Shown: piece after piece, positions 34,701-43,702 of the stretch | How the letters are laid out: each line of letters begins with the position of its first letter | Numbering within the stretch: the stretch's first letter is position 1 | Assembly (NCBI RefSeq): GCF_017939745.1 | Contig: NZ_JAGKQQ010000001.1 | Coordinates: forward strand, 682,001 to 746,000 | Direction of reading: 5' to 3' | Source of the DNA: Gemmata palustris | GTDB taxonomy: Bacteria > Planctomycetota > Planctomycetia > Gemmatales > Gemmataceae | DNA length: 64,000 nucleotides | Notes under the pieces: model-generated | Database searches by the model: none | What the model was told of the DNA's origin: nothing | The model's input: the letters and a program-made list of their open reading frames with translations, nothing else | Program-made: the position numbers and the translations under genes

Positions 34701-36236
34701 TTAATCCGCTCCCGGTCCGGTCATCTTCTCCGGGCGCACGATCTGGTCGAACTTCTCGGCGGTGAGGGGACCGCTTCCGTCCTTGAGCGGAGGGGCGAGG
34801 TTGATCGCCTCTTCGCGGAGCGTGGTGCCATTGTGGTGCGCGGTCTTCGCGATCTTCGCGGCCGCGTCGTACCCGATGTGCCGGTTCAGCGCGGTGACGA
34901 GCATCAGCGAGTTGTTCAGGTACGCCGCGATCTGCTTGCGCTCCGCGTCGATGCCCTTGCGCGTCTTCCCGCCGGTCTTCGGCTTGAGTTTGGACTGGTC
35001 CACTTCCACCATGCCGCTGTCCTTGCCGACGCCGTACTCGAGCGCCTCGTAGTCCGTTTCGGGCATGTCGGCCGCGCAGTGCTCGCGGAAGCTACGGCAC
35101 GCATCCGTGAGCAACCGGACCGAGTGCAGGAAGTTGTGGATCAGCACCGGCTTGAACACGTTCAGCTCGAAGTTGCCCTGCGACGCCGCGATGCCCACCG
35201 CGACGTCGTTCGCCATCACCTGTACGCACACCATCGTCATCGCTTCGGACTGCGTCGGGTTCACTTTGCCCGGCATGATCGAGGAACCGGGCTCGTTCTC
35301 GGGAATCGTGAGCTCGCCCAGCCCGCACCGGGGGCCGCTCGCGAGCCAGCGCACGTCGTTGGCGATCTTCATGAGCCCCGCGGCGAGCGCCTTGAGCGCC
35401 CCGCTCGCGAACGCCAGCGGCTCGTGGCCCGCGAGCGCCTGGAACTTGTTCGGCGCGGTGACGAACGGTTGGCCGGTGAGGTCCGCGATCTGCTTCGCCA
35501 CTTTGACCGCGAACTCCGGGTGCGCGTTCAGGCCCGTACCCACGGCCGTGCCGCCGAGCGCGAGTTCGTACAGCATCGGCAGTGTCGCCTTGAGCGCGGT
35601 GATGCCGTAATCGAGCTGCGCGACGTAGCCGCCGAACTCCTGGCCGAGCGTGAGCGGCACCGCGTCCATCAGGTGCGTGCGCCCGATCTTCACGATGTCC
35701 GCGAACTCTTTGGCTTTCGCGGCGAACGTGTCGCGCAGTTGCTGAACGCTGGGCACGAGTTGGTGAACGATCTCTTCCGCGGCGGCGATGTGCATCGCGG
35801 TCGGGAACGTGTCGTTGGACGACTGTGACATGTTCACGTCGTCGTTGGGGTGGACCGGCTTCTTCGACCCCATCGCGCCGCCGGCGATCTGGATCGCGCG
35901 GTTCGAGATCACCTCGTTCACGTTCATGTTGGTCTGCGTGCCGCTCCCGGTCTGCCACACGCGGAGCGGGAAGTGATCGTCCAGGTGCCCGGCGATGACT
36001 TCGTCCGCGGCCTTGCACACGAGGTCGCACTTGTCTGCGGACATGAGCCCGAGCGATTTGTTGGTGAGCGCTGCGGCCTTCTTGAGCGTGCCGAACGCGC
36101 GGATCACGGCGCGCGGCATGGTGTCCGCGCCGATCGCGAAGTGCGTGAGCGACCGGGCCGTCTGCGCGCCGTAGTAGCGATCCGCCGGTACGCGGATCGG
36201 CCCCATGCTGTCGGTTTCTGTGCGGTATTCGGGCAT
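34701..36236 (-). CDS. fumC: Class II fumarase with an internal insertion
   Basis: A 511-residue fumarate hydratase (fumarate + water to malate, TCA cycle, homotetramer). Family motifs are intact: [41 protein letters not shown], and the signature [16 protein letters not shown]. Relative to E. coli FumC (467 residues) about 39 extra residues lie at about 391-430, between the FREHCA and [11 protein letters not shown] segments; the insert is acidic then Lys/Gly-rich ([11 protein letters not shown]). ATG 36236 chosen; the longer upstream frame has no homology. Confidence 0.95.
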   Translation of the reverse strand: MPEYRTETDSMGPIRVPADRYYGAQTARSLTHFAIGADTMPRAVIRAFGTLKKAAALTNKSLGLMSADKCDLVCKAADEVIAGHLDDHFPLRVWQTGSGTQTNMNVNEVISNRAIQIAGGAMGSKKPVHPNDDVNMSQSSNDTFPTAMHIAAAEEIVHQLVPSVQQLRDTFAAKAKEFADIVKIGRTHLMDAVPLTLGQEFGGYVAQLDYGITALKATLPMLYELALGGTAVGTGLNAHPEFAVKVAKQIADLTGQPFVTAPNKFQALAGHEPLAFASGALKALAAGLMKIANDVRWLASGPRCGLGELTIPENEPGSSIMPGKVNPTQSEAMTMVCVQVMANDVAVGIAASQGNFELNVFKPVLIHNFLHSVRLLTDACRSFREHCAADMPETDYEALEYGVGKDSGMVEVDQSKLKPKTGGKTRKGIDAERKQIAAYLNNSLMLVTALNRHIGYDAAAKIAKTAHHNGTTLREEAINLAPPLKDGSGPLTAEKFDQIVRPEKMTGPGAD

Positions 36237-36388
36237 CGGTAACCGTTCCTGCAACGGAGAGGGGAGGGAAGTGCGGGTATTGTAAGGTGAGGTGCGCGAA
36301 AGCCCACGGTCGGGGGCATCGACTGAGGGCGCAGAGCCGGCGTGAGCGAATTGCACGGGGAAGGGCGGGGCGCTCGGAACAAGGGATC

Positions 36389-36427
36389 AGCGCGTCCGAG
36401 CACCCGCGCTCGGTGGTCGGACGCGCT
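36389..36427 (-). terminator. Hairpin between PilZ and fumC genes
   Basis: AGCGCGTCCGA/TCGGACGCGCT, 11-bp perfect stem with a 17-nt loop, 19 nt past the PilZ gene stop on the minus strand. Confidence 0.6.
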
Positions 36428-36445
36428 CGTTGTAATTAATCGCGT

Positions 36446-36820
36446 TCACTCTTCGGCGATGAACGGCTTCATGTCGTCCGCGGCGATCGGGTTCTCGAAG
36501 TGCGCGCCGATGAAGTAGTCGCCCGTGTCCAGTGGCTTGACGTGGACCACTTTCATCGCGATCCGCAGCATCGCGTCGCTGACCATCGACTCCAGGTAGC
36601 CCGCGAGCACGGTGCCCGCGGGCTGTGGGGCGTTCAACAGCATGCTAATGCCGGACTGAGAGATGTTCCAAACCAGGGCCAGCGCGGACGGTCCGCCGTC
36701 GGGCGAGTCGAGCCGGCACACAGTGCCCATCGCGGGCTGGCGGCGCGGGGCTACGCGGCGCTCGCTGGACGGGTTGGGGGCTACGGCGGGAGTGGGCGCG
36801 CTACTCATGGAGACCCTCAT
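36446..36820 (-). CDS. PilZ-domain protein
   Basis: A 124-residue protein consisting of a PilZ domain: ERRVAPRRQ (the RxxxR motif) near the N-terminus and NISQSGISMLL, matching the (D/N)xSxxG element that binds c-di-GMP. The rest is a beta-barrel ending VKPLDTGDYFIGAHFENP. It would act as a c-di-GMP effector, though small stand-alone PilZ proteins may not bind the nucleotide. ATG 36820 is preceded by GGAGG with 8-nt spacing, which decides the start over ATG 36808 and 36835. Confidence 0.8.
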   Translation of the reverse strand: MRVSMSSAPTPAVAPNPSSERRVAPRRQPAMGTVCRLDSPDGGPSALALVWNISQSGISMLLNAPQPAGTVLAGYLESMVSDAMLRIAMKVVHVKPLDTGDYFIGAHFENPIAADDMKPFIAEE

Positions 36821-36869
36821 AATAGTAACCTCCATTATCCCGTTGCACCGGGCCGTGGTCTAGTGCCGA

Positions 36870-38030
36870 TTATGCCGCCTTGCGCACTTCTGTGGGCGAA
36901 CCTCGCAGAATTGCAGTGAGGTACGAAAACAACTCCTGCTCGAACCGGTCCTTGCGGAAAAGCGCCGCCTGGCGCCGGGCCGCGCGCGGATCGAAGCGAT
37001 CAATCGCGCGTTCAAAGCGCTCGACCGCTTCGCACACCGCGTCGACCGTTTGCTCAGCAAAAAACGCGCCCGTCGGCTCGCTCGCTTCGCCCAGTGGTCG
37101 AACCGTTTCCGCCAACCCGCCGCGCGCGAACCCGATGACCGGGCACCCGCACGCTTGCGCTTCGAGCGGTACGATGCCGAAATCCTCTTCGCCCGGGAAC
37201 AACAGGCCTTTCGCGCGGCGCAAGTGGGCGCGAATCACCTCGTCGGACTGCCAACCCAAAAAACTTACGTTCGGCCCGGCAGTTGCTTTCAGTTTGGCCG
37301 CGTGCTGACCACTGCCGATCACGACGAGCTTCTTCCCGAGGCGCGCGCAGGCGTCGATCGCGAGATCGAACCGCTTGTAGGGCGCGAGCGCGGACACCAC
37401 GAGGTAGAAGTCCTCGCGCGGTTCACCCGAGGGCGTGTAGAAGTCCGTGTCCACGGGCGGGTAGATCACGGTCGCGTCGCGGTCGTAGCAGTCGCGGATG
37501 CGGTCGCGCACGGTGTTACTGATCGCCACGAAGTGCGTCACCCGGCTCGCGGTCCGGCGGTCCCACTCGCGAATGCGCCCGAGGAGTGTATCGACGGCTT
37601 TGGCCTTGAGTTTGCCAACGAAACCCGTTTCTCGGAAGTACGAGTCCTGCATGTGCCAGGCGTACCGCATCGGTGTGAAGCAGTAGCAGACGTGCGGAAC
37701 GCCCTTCGGCGGCCGGGCCGACTTCGCCACCGCGTGACTCAGGCTCACGACGAGGTCCGCGTCGGTGACGGCCCAGCCCGCGGCGAACGGCATCAGCGGC
37801 AGGAGGTAGCGGTAGTATTTCTCGACCTTTGGCAGCGCGTTCAGAAAACTGGGGTGAATGCGGGTGCCTTCGATGGTGGCGGGGACGCTGCCGCGTTTAT
37901 GAAGGAGCGTGAGCAGTTTCGCGTCCGGCCAGCGGCGGCACAGGGGTTCGAGGCACTTTTCGCCGCCCCGCGTACCGGTCAGCCAGTCGTGAACCAGAAC
38001 CACACGTTCGCGTCGCGGGGCGGCATCCAT
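36870..38030 (-). CDS. GT4-family glycosyltransferase
   Basis: A 386-residue GT-B fold enzyme. The N-domain starts VVLVHDWLTGTRGGEKCLE; the C-domain has VVSALAPYKRFDLAIDA and the E-x7-E region GEEDFGIVPLEAQACGCPV, which binds the nucleotide-sugar phosphates. It resembles mannosyltransferases of the WbaZ type; the acceptor and sugar cannot be told. ATG 38030 begins the Rossmann strand; the upstream extension looks like shadow sequence. It stands apart from the polysaccharide locus at 54 kb and is divergent from the PP2C gene. Confidence 0.85.
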   Translation of the reverse strand: MDAAPRRERVVLVHDWLTGTRGGEKCLEPLCRRWPDAKLLTLLHKRGSVPATIEGTRIHPSFLNALPKVEKYYRYLLPLMPFAAGWAVTDADLVVSLSHAVAKSARPPKGVPHVCYCFTPMRYAWHMQDSYFRETGFVGKLKAKAVDTLLGRIREWDRRTASRVTHFVAISNTVRDRIRDCYDRDATVIYPPVDTDFYTPSGEPREDFYLVVSALAPYKRFDLAIDACARLGKKLVVIGSGQHAAKLKATAGPNVSFLGWQSDEVIRAHLRRAKGLLFPGEEDFGIVPLEAQACGCPVIGFARGGLAETVRPLGEASEPTGAFFAEQTVDAVCEAVERFERAIDRFDPRAARRQAALFRKDRFEQELFSYLTAILRGSPTEVRKAA

Positions 38031-38374
38031 GCGCGGCCTCAATGTCTTTGCCCGTCCGGGCGGCCCGTTTGAAAGATTCAAGGGTGGTAGAGTGTAGCGT
38101 GAGGTGCGGACCCGCGGAAGGCGGCCTGGTGTGCCGATCGTGTGGGGCCGGGAGTGGCGCGGGGAGCCGGTTTCGGCCGACGGAACCGGTGATAGCGGCG
38201 CGGGTTGTGCGTTTCGTTGGAAAACGCCGAATCGCACCTCCCGCGTTGCGTCACGTGTGGTAGCGTTGTAAGTTGAAGACAGTCCGTCGCGGGATTTGGG
38301 GCGGTTTACCAATCCCAACGGACACGCACAGGGCGGCGGAAGGCTCCGACCGGTACCTGTCTGGGAGGCGTCAG
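38031..38374. other. Divergent promoter region
   Basis: 344 nt between the GT4 gene (minus) and the PP2C gene (plus). No gene is supported. GGGAGG at 38363-38368 is the PP2C ribosome-binding site. Confidence 0.45.
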
Positions 38375-39130
38375 ATGGCTTTTACACTGAACATCGGTAA
38401 GTGCAGCTTGCTGGGCAATTACCGCGAAAACAACGAAGACTCCATCGACGTCAAGATTTTCCCGGACCTGACGGTCAATATCGTGGCCGACGGGATGGGC
38501 GGGCAGGCGGCGGGCGAGATCGCGAGTCGCAAGGCCGTGGACATCATTCCGCGCGAACTGCGGAAGAACCTCACCCCGCACCTGAACACCGAAGGGGTGA
38601 AGACCACGATCCGCCGGGCCATCGTGCAGGCCAACGAAGAAATCATGGCGATGGGTGCCCTCGACAAAGACATGAAGAACATGGGCACGACGGTGGTGAT
38701 GGCGGTGTGGCGGAAGGGTGGCGAGATGTTCGTCGCGGGGGTTGGTGACAGCCGGTGCTATTTGGTTCGCAACAAGCGCATTTCCCAACTCACCGTCGAC
38801 CATTCCCTCGCCCAAGCCCTCGTGGAAGCCAAGACGATCAGCCCGGCCGAGGCGAAGGACCACCGGTTCCGCAACGTGCTCTGGAAGTACCTCGGCAGCA
38901 AGGAAGTGGGCGAGGGGCCGGAAGTGGCGGTCGTACAGCTCCAGGCCAACGACCGGTTTCTGCTCTGCACCGATGGCCTCACCGGGGTCGTCACCGACGA
39001 CGACCTTGCCGCGTTCGTTACCGCCGCGACCGACATGCAGCAGTGTGCGGAAGGGCTCGGACAACTCGCGCTCGACCAGAATTCGCGCGACAACGTGTCC
39101 TGCGTCGTGATCGAAGTCGTCGAAGGTTAA
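38375..39130 (+). CDS. PP2C-type serine/threonine protein phosphatase
   Basis: A 251-residue metal-dependent phosphatase of the Stp1/PrpC type. The metal-binding and catalytic motifs are present: NNEDS near residue 20, VADGMGGQAAGE, GTTVVMAVW, GVGDSRCYLVR, LLCTDGLTGVV and SRDNVSCVVIE. It would reverse phosphorylation by Hanks-type kinases, which planctomycetes have in large numbers; no kinase gene is adjacent. ATG 38375 follows GGGAGG by 6 nt. Confidence 0.92.
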   Translation: MAFTLNIGKCSLLGNYRENNEDSIDVKIFPDLTVNIVADGMGGQAAGEIASRKAVDIIPRELRKNLTPHLNTEGVKTTIRRAIVQANEEIMAMGALDKDMKNMGTTVVMAVWRKGGEMFVAGVGDSRCYLVRNKRISQLTVDHSLAQALVEAKTISPAEAKDHRFRNVLWKYLGSKEVGEGPEVAVVQLQANDRFLLCTDGLTGVVTDDDLAAFVTAATDMQQCAEGLGQLALDQNSRDNVSCVVIEVVEG

Positions 39131-39152
39131 GTTTTCAGCCTCTCAAAGCGAA

Positions 39153-39197
39153 CCGCGGCCGCAAGGGGAACGCCAATCGTTCCCCTTGCAGTCGCGG
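39153..39197. terminator. Hairpin between convergent genes
   Basis: GCAAGGGGAACG/CGTTCCCCTTGC stem with loop CCAAT, extended by CCGCG/CGCGG outer pairs, between genes ending at 39130 (+) and 39217 (-). Confidence 0.75.
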
Positions 39198-39216
39198 TGA
39201 CAGCATCAAATCGCGA

Positions 39217-40839
39217 TTACTTCCCCTTCAGCGTACCCAGCGCCGCGCCCGCGCGAATCGCCTTCCCCTTCACCTTGAACTTCACCGTCAGTTGGCTCCC
39301 GCCCTCCACGCTGAAGGTGGCCGTGTCCTTGCCGCTCGTCGAGCCGTCGCCGAATGCGTCCTTGAGCAGCGCCTTCAGTTCGTCCGCCTTCAGGTCCGGT
39401 TGCGCCAGCGGCAGGAGCTTGGCGAGTGCGGATTCGCTCGACACGACCGCTACGGGAACCGCCTTCGCCTTCAGACCCTTGCGGATCGCGGCACCGTCCG
39501 CCTCGATGCTCACGGCAATGGTCTTGTCCGAGGTGGCGAGCCAAATCGTCTTCGTGCCGAACAGTTTTTCGAGCTTGTCGTCCACCTGCTTCAAGTTGAT
39601 CTGGTGGAGCGCGAAGTCGCCGATCTTCTCCACGTCGAACTTGAACTCGACGAAGTCGCCGATGAACGCCCCGTAGTCCTCGACGACCTTCTTCACGAAC
39701 TTCTCGATCTCCTTGCCGTCCTTCACCGCGCCCGCGCCGATGAGCTGATACGTGCCCTTGGCGTTCGGGCCGATCAGCGATACGGCGGCGTCGAGTTCGC
39801 CGGCCTTCAGCGTCGGCCCGACGGCCGCGATGAGCGCCTTCACAACGTCCTTTTGGTCTTCCGGGGCGTTCTTCAGCCCGTCCGCGAGCAGTGCATCAAC
39901 GGCCGCAGCGAACTCTTTCTTGGAGCCATCCGTCACCCCGACCTTCACGTTCCCGCGAGCGGCGGCGTCCGCGGAGGCGACGATCCCGGCGGGCAGGCTG
40001 GTCTTGCTGCCGAGCGCGGTGAAGTTCTTTGCCATCGCCGAACCGCCCTTCGCAGTCAGCGTGACCTCGGCGCTAATGTCGTCCGTCTTCGCGTCGGCGA
40101 ACAGCCGCACGCTCAGACGCTCGCCGTCTTCGGTGAGCCCCTTCACGCCGGACAGGATCGAGTCGAAGAGGAGGTTCTTGAGCTGCTTCTCCGCGGCGGT
40201 TTCGTTGTCCGCGTTCTTCTTGCGCTCCTCGTTGACCCCGAGCTCGAACTGGCCGAACAGGAACGTCCGCAGGTCCGCGGGGATGCGATCGATGTGGACG
40301 ATCACCGACGCGACCGACCCATCATCCTTCGCGAAGTAGGCCTTGGGCGAAACGAGCCCCTTCGGATCGAGGTCTTTGGCCTTCTGCGAAACGAAGAGGT
40401 ACCCGTTGGCGAACCGGAGGTGCAGTTCGTTGATGAGTGGCACGGCAACCTTCAGGGTGCCGTCGTCACCCTTTTCCGGCGTCACATCGAGCCGGGTCTT
40501 CAGCGCCTTCAGGAACTGGTCCTGATCGGCGATGGGGAGCAGGAGGACGAACGGGCTGGTCGCAACGTCCTTTTCGAGCGCGGCATACGCTCCGATCGGC
40601 TGCTTCGGATCGATGCCCTCGATCCCCTTTCCGTCGGCGCTGAGCGCCTTAATCAGCTCGCGCCCCTGTTTCGCGGCGTCCTCTTTACCGGCCAGGCCCG
40701 CGAGGTACTCGAACTTGTCCACCAGATCGTTCACGGAGCGGAGCCGGATCTCGACCGTGGGTTCGGTGGCCTTTTGTGCGGACGCGAGACCGGACGAGAA
40801 CAGTGCGGCCGCGAACGCGGCCAACCAGCGAAATCGCAT
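39217..40839 (-). CDS. Exported protein of unknown function
   Basis: A 540-residue protein with a clear signal peptide (MRFRWLAAFAAALFSSGLASA, cleavage near residue 21). The mature part is alpha/beta with repeated patterns such as PFVLLLPIADQDQFLKALKT, GYLFVSQKAK and TIWLATSDKTIAVSIEADG, which suggest a duplicated domain of about 200 residues similar in layout to DUF3352-like proteins. I do not recognise the family firmly. High Lys and Asp content; likely periplasmic. Monocistronic, convergent with the PP2C gene and divergent from argH. Confidence 0.7.
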   Translation of the reverse strand: MRFRWLAAFAAALFSSGLASAQKATEPTVEIRLRSVNDLVDKFEYLAGLAGKEDAAKQGRELIKALSADGKGIEGIDPKQPIGAYAALEKDVATSPFVLLLPIADQDQFLKALKTRLDVTPEKGDDGTLKVAVPLINELHLRFANGYLFVSQKAKDLDPKGLVSPKAYFAKDDGSVASVIVHIDRIPADLRTFLFGQFELGVNEERKKNADNETAAEKQLKNLLFDSILSGVKGLTEDGERLSVRLFADAKTDDISAEVTLTAKGGSAMAKNFTALGSKTSLPAGIVASADAAARGNVKVGVTDGSKKEFAAAVDALLADGLKNAPEDQKDVVKALIAAVGPTLKAGELDAAVSLIGPNAKGTYQLIGAGAVKDGKEIEKFVKKVVEDYGAFIGDFVEFKFDVEKIGDFALHQINLKQVDDKLEKLFGTKTIWLATSDKTIAVSIEADGAAIRKGLKAKAVPVAVVSSESALAKLLPLAQPDLKADELKALLKDAFGDGSTSGKDTATFSVEGGSQLTVKFKVKGKAIRAGAALGTLKGK

Positions 40840-40990
40840 TGGGAAATCTCCTTCGAGTAACTGGCGAGTGACTGTACCTTACCGGGCGCCCGAAAGTGTC
40901 AGCGGAGTTGGGAAATCCTAAAACCACTTCGTCGCGCCGATTCGCGGAGCCGGTATCGGCACAGCGAGGTGCGTTATCATAGGAACCGAC

Positions 40991-42370
40991 ATGAGCCAGA
41001 AGACATGGGGCGGGCGATTTACGGGCAGCACCGACTCCCGCGTGGAAGCGTTCACGGAGTCGATTAACATCGATCAGCGCCTGTTCCGACATGACATTGT
41101 GGGCAGTCAGGCCCACGCCCGCATGTTGGCAGAAGTCGGGCTGATTACCGCGGACGAAGCGGATCAAATCGTTACGTCGCTGGACGAAATCGGCCAAGAG
41201 ATCGTAGACGGCAAGATGGAATTCACCATCTCGCTCGAAGACATTCACACGCACATCGAAAAGGCCCTGATCGCGAAACTCGGGGACACCGGTCGTAAGT
41301 TGCACACGGGCCGAAGCCGTAACGATCAGGTGATTACGGACTTGAAGCTGTGGACCCGCGACGCGATCGACCAACTCGACGGCTTGCTACTCGATCTCCA
41401 GAGAGCGTTCGTCGAGTCGGCCGAGCGCGAGCACAACGTCATCATCCCCGGCTACACGCACTTGCAGCGCGCGCAACCGGTACTCGCAGCGCACTACTTC
41501 CTGGCCTACGTCGAAAAATTCCAGCGCGACCGCGAGCGACTACGCGATTGCCGCGCGCGATTGAATGTCCTTCCGCTGGGGGCCGCGGCACTCGCGGGGA
41601 CGTCCCTGCCGATCGATCGCGAATCCGTCCGCGCGAAACTCGGCTTCGATTCGGTCGCGCGCAACAGTTTGGACGTGTCCAGTGACCGCGACTTCGCGCT
41701 GGAGTTCGTGTTCTGTCTCTCAGTGATCGCCACGCACCTGAGCGGGTGGGCAGAAGAATGGGTCATCTGGAGCACCACCGAGTTCAATTTCCTCGACTTG
41801 CCGGATGCGTTCTGCACCGGGTCGAGCATCATGCCGCACAAGAAGAACCCGGATGTACTGGAACTCACGCGCGGGAAGTCCGGGCGCGTGATCGGCGCGC
41901 TCCAGCACCTCTTCGTGCTGGTGAAGGGGCTCCCGCTGGCGTACAACCGCGACCTTCAGGAAGACAAAACCGCGATCTTCGACGCGATGGACACCGTGGG
42001 CGGGTGCCTCGCGGTCGCGGCCCCGCTCGTGCGCCAGACCAAGCTCCGGCGCGAAGTCATTGCGTCGCGCCTGGACGCGGGGTTCCTCGACGCGACCACG
42101 CTCATGGAAGCGCTCATCGCTCGGGGCGTACCGATGCGCTCCGCCCACGAAGCGGTCGGCAATCTGGTCCGCGCGTGCGAGCAGCGCAAGTGCCGGCTCA
42201 AAGACTTGCCCGACTCGATGTTCGAGAACGTGGCGCCCGCGCACGGTACCGCGGTCAAAGCATCACTGGGAGTGGAGAACGCACTGGAGGCGTTCAAGAG
42301 CTACGGATCGACGGCACCGACCGAGGTGGCTAAACGACTCGACGAGTGGAAGCAAAAGCTCGAACTGTAG
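40991..42370 (+). CDS. argH: Argininosuccinate lyase
   Basis: A 459-residue enzyme cleaving argininosuccinate to arginine and fumarate, the last step of arginine synthesis. Starts [14 protein letters not shown]; has [10 protein letters not shown], the catalytic region [12 protein letters not shown] and the fumarate-lyase signature [12 protein letters not shown]. Full family length. AGGA lies just before ATG 40991. The other fumarate-lyase superfamily member in the window, fumC, is nearby but on the other strand. Confidence 0.97.
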   Translation: MSQKTWGGRFTGSTDSRVEAFTESINIDQRLFRHDIVGSQAHARMLAEVGLITADEADQIVTSLDEIGQEIVDGKMEFTISLEDIHTHIEKALIAKLGDTGRKLHTGRSRNDQVITDLKLWTRDAIDQLDGLLLDLQRAFVESAEREHNVIIPGYTHLQRAQPVLAAHYFLAYVEKFQRDRERLRDCRARLNVLPLGAAALAGTSLPIDRESVRAKLGFDSVARNSLDVSSDRDFALEFVFCLSVIATHLSGWAEEWVIWSTTEFNFLDLPDAFCTGSSIMPHKKNPDVLELTRGKSGRVIGALQHLFVLVKGLPLAYNRDLQEDKTAIFDAMDTVGGCLAVAAPLVRQTKLRREVIASRLDAGFLDATTLMEALIARGVPMRSAHEAVGNLVRACEQRKCRLKDLPDSMFENVAPAHGTAVKASLGVENALEAFKSYGSTAPTEVAKRLDEWKQKLEL

Positions 42371-42391
42371 CCCGGCTATTCGAGGCGCCTT

Positions 42392-42742
42392 ATGGAAGCC
42401 TGGATCGCGATTCTCGCGTGTTTCCTCCCGCCGGTTGTGCTCGCATTATTCCCACCGCGCACCCCGAACTGGCGCCGGGCGCGCAAGCCGTTCTGGGTCA
42501 CGTTCGTGCTCGCGGCCGCAATTGGGGCGGCGAGCGTCGCGTTCATCGACCCCGCAGGGCCGGCGGTCCTGGTTTTCGGTGCCCTGGTCGTGTTCGCGAC
42601 AGTTGCGACGCTCTGGTGCTACGCGGTCGCGATCATGCGCACCGAATGGAGCGAGTGGCGCGCCCAACGCAACCCGTCACCTCCACCCGAACCGGTCGCG
42701 AGCGAGCCGCAACGCGATCCGACGAAGCCCTGGCTCAAGTGA
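42392..42742 (+). CDS. Small integral membrane protein
   Basis: A 116-residue protein with three hydrophobic helices (about 5-20, 35-52 and 58-80) and a Pro-rich cytosolic tail ending TKPWLK. It lies 21 nt downstream of argH and is probably co-transcribed. No family recognised. Confidence 0.6.
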   Translation: MEAWIAILACFLPPVVLALFPPRTPNWRRARKPFWVTFVLAAAIGAASVAFIDPAGPAVLVFGALVVFATVATLWCYAVAIMRTEWSEWRAQRNPSPPPEPVASEPQRDPTKPWLK

Positions 42743-42830
42743 GCGATCAAACTGCACCGAGGACAAGCAGCCGTTGCGAGTGCGGCTGAAGCGGTTATCG
42801 TAGGTGTGTACAGACTCACGAGGCCGAACC

Positions 42831-43181
42831 ATGATCCGTGCCCTTCAGCCCACGCCGCTCGTAATCGAGTTCCCGGAAGTTTCGGACGAGGAGCGCGCCG
42901 CCGGGATCGCCGCGAACGAAGAGTTCAAAAAGAACGTCGCGTGGTGGAACGCGCACGTGAAGGAGATCCGCGACGCCCACACGGGTAAGTTCGTGTGCGT
43001 CGCGGGTCAAGAATTGTTTGTCGGGGACGACTCCATCGAAGTCATGGCACGAGCAACGGCCGCGCACCCGTACCCGGGTTACGGTTTCGTAAGTTTGCGT
43101 CTCTCGACTCACCGGGGGCCAAAGATTGTATCGCCTCGCCGTGAATGGCGCACGACCAACGAAACGTGCAGCAAACATTGA
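42831..43181 (+). CDS. Planctomycete-type small hypothetical, possibly frameshifted at its 3' end
   Basis: A 116-residue soluble protein. Its core (NAHVKEIRDAHTGKFVCVAGQ, ELFVGDDSIEVMARATAAHP) resembles a small family I recall from Gemmata genomes, whose members usually end soon after a PRIY-type motif. Here the expected end (THRGPKI then YRLAVNG) is split: this frame goes to VSPRREW, while the +1 frame continues as YRLAVNG. The last 20 residues may therefore be out of frame. ATG 42831 is chosen as the start. Confidence 0.55.
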   Translation: MIRALQPTPLVIEFPEVSDEERAAGIAANEEFKKNVAWWNAHVKEIRDAHTGKFVCVAGQELFVGDDSIEVMARATAAHPYPGYGFVSLRLSTHRGPKIVSPRREWRTTNETCSKH

Positions 43182-43335
43182 GGGCGCGTACTCTGCGTTT
43201 CAGGTCGAACACGCGATAGAAATTTCTGTTCTCGGCTACGACGTTCTCCACCTGTTCTCGCTGATCGTGGACCGCCCCGGTAATACGATCTGCCTCATCT
43301 GCCCTCCGCACCGCTATACCATTCAGAGCAGCTAA
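43126..43335 (+). CDS. Small ORF overlapping the previous gene (continuation or separate gene)
   Basis: A 69-residue frame opening at TTG 43126, or GTG 43141. It overlaps the preceding gene by 56 nt in another frame. Its protein reads naturally (EHAIEISVLGYDVLHLFSLIV, NTICLICPPHRYTI) and has coding-like codon use, so this is either the displaced C-terminus of the preceding gene or an independent coupled gene. I cannot decide between them from sequence alone. Confidence 0.4.
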   Translation: MYRLAVNGARPTKRAANIEGAYSAFQVEHAIEISVLGYDVLHLFSLIVDRPGNTICLICPPHRYTIQSS

Positions 43336-43359
43336 TTCGCACCGTTACAGAGGTAGTCC

Positions 43360-43692
43360 GTGTTTCAAACTCCGGTCGGGCGGGTCCGCGCCGCGGGCCT
43401 CGTTGAAGGCGTCTCGGCACTGATCCTGTTTTTCATCGCGATGCCGCTGAAGTACCTCTCCGGGATGCCGGAGTTGGGCAAAGAAGTGGTGTTCTGGGTG
43501 GGCGCGATCCACGGCGGGCTGTTCGTCGCCTACGCGCTTATCACGTTCACCGCGTGGGGGCAGGGCGCGCTGCGGGCGAAGCACGTCGGGATGGCCGCGG
43601 TCGCGTCGATCGTCCCGTTCGGGCCGTTCGTCATCGACCGCAAACTGAAGGCGTTTGAAGACGCCAACGCCCCCACCGCGCCGGTGACGTAA
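43360..43692 (+). CDS. DUF3817 integral membrane protein
   Basis: A 110-residue protein with the DUF3817 layout: GRVRAAGLVEGVSALILFF at the start, LKYLSGMPE, VFWVGAIHGGLFVAYAL, and the C-terminal SIVPFGPFVIDRKLK. Three hydrophobic segments are visible. It starts at GTG 43360 with AGAGG 7 nt upstream. Function of the family is unknown. The gene is read entirely antisense to the run-on tail of the frameshifted gene on the other strand. Confidence 0.85.
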   Translation: MFQTPVGRVRAAGLVEGVSALILFFIAMPLKYLSGMPELGKEVVFWVGAIHGGLFVAYALITFTAWGQGALRAKHVGMAAVASIVPFGPFVIDRKLKAFEDANAPTAPVT

Positions 43693-43702
43693 CGACACGC
43701 GG

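Noticed and set aside
43345-43702. C-terminal extension of the phosphodiester-glycosidase frame
   Set aside because: Runs antisense over the whole DUF3817 gene with no family homology; explained by the upstream frameshift.
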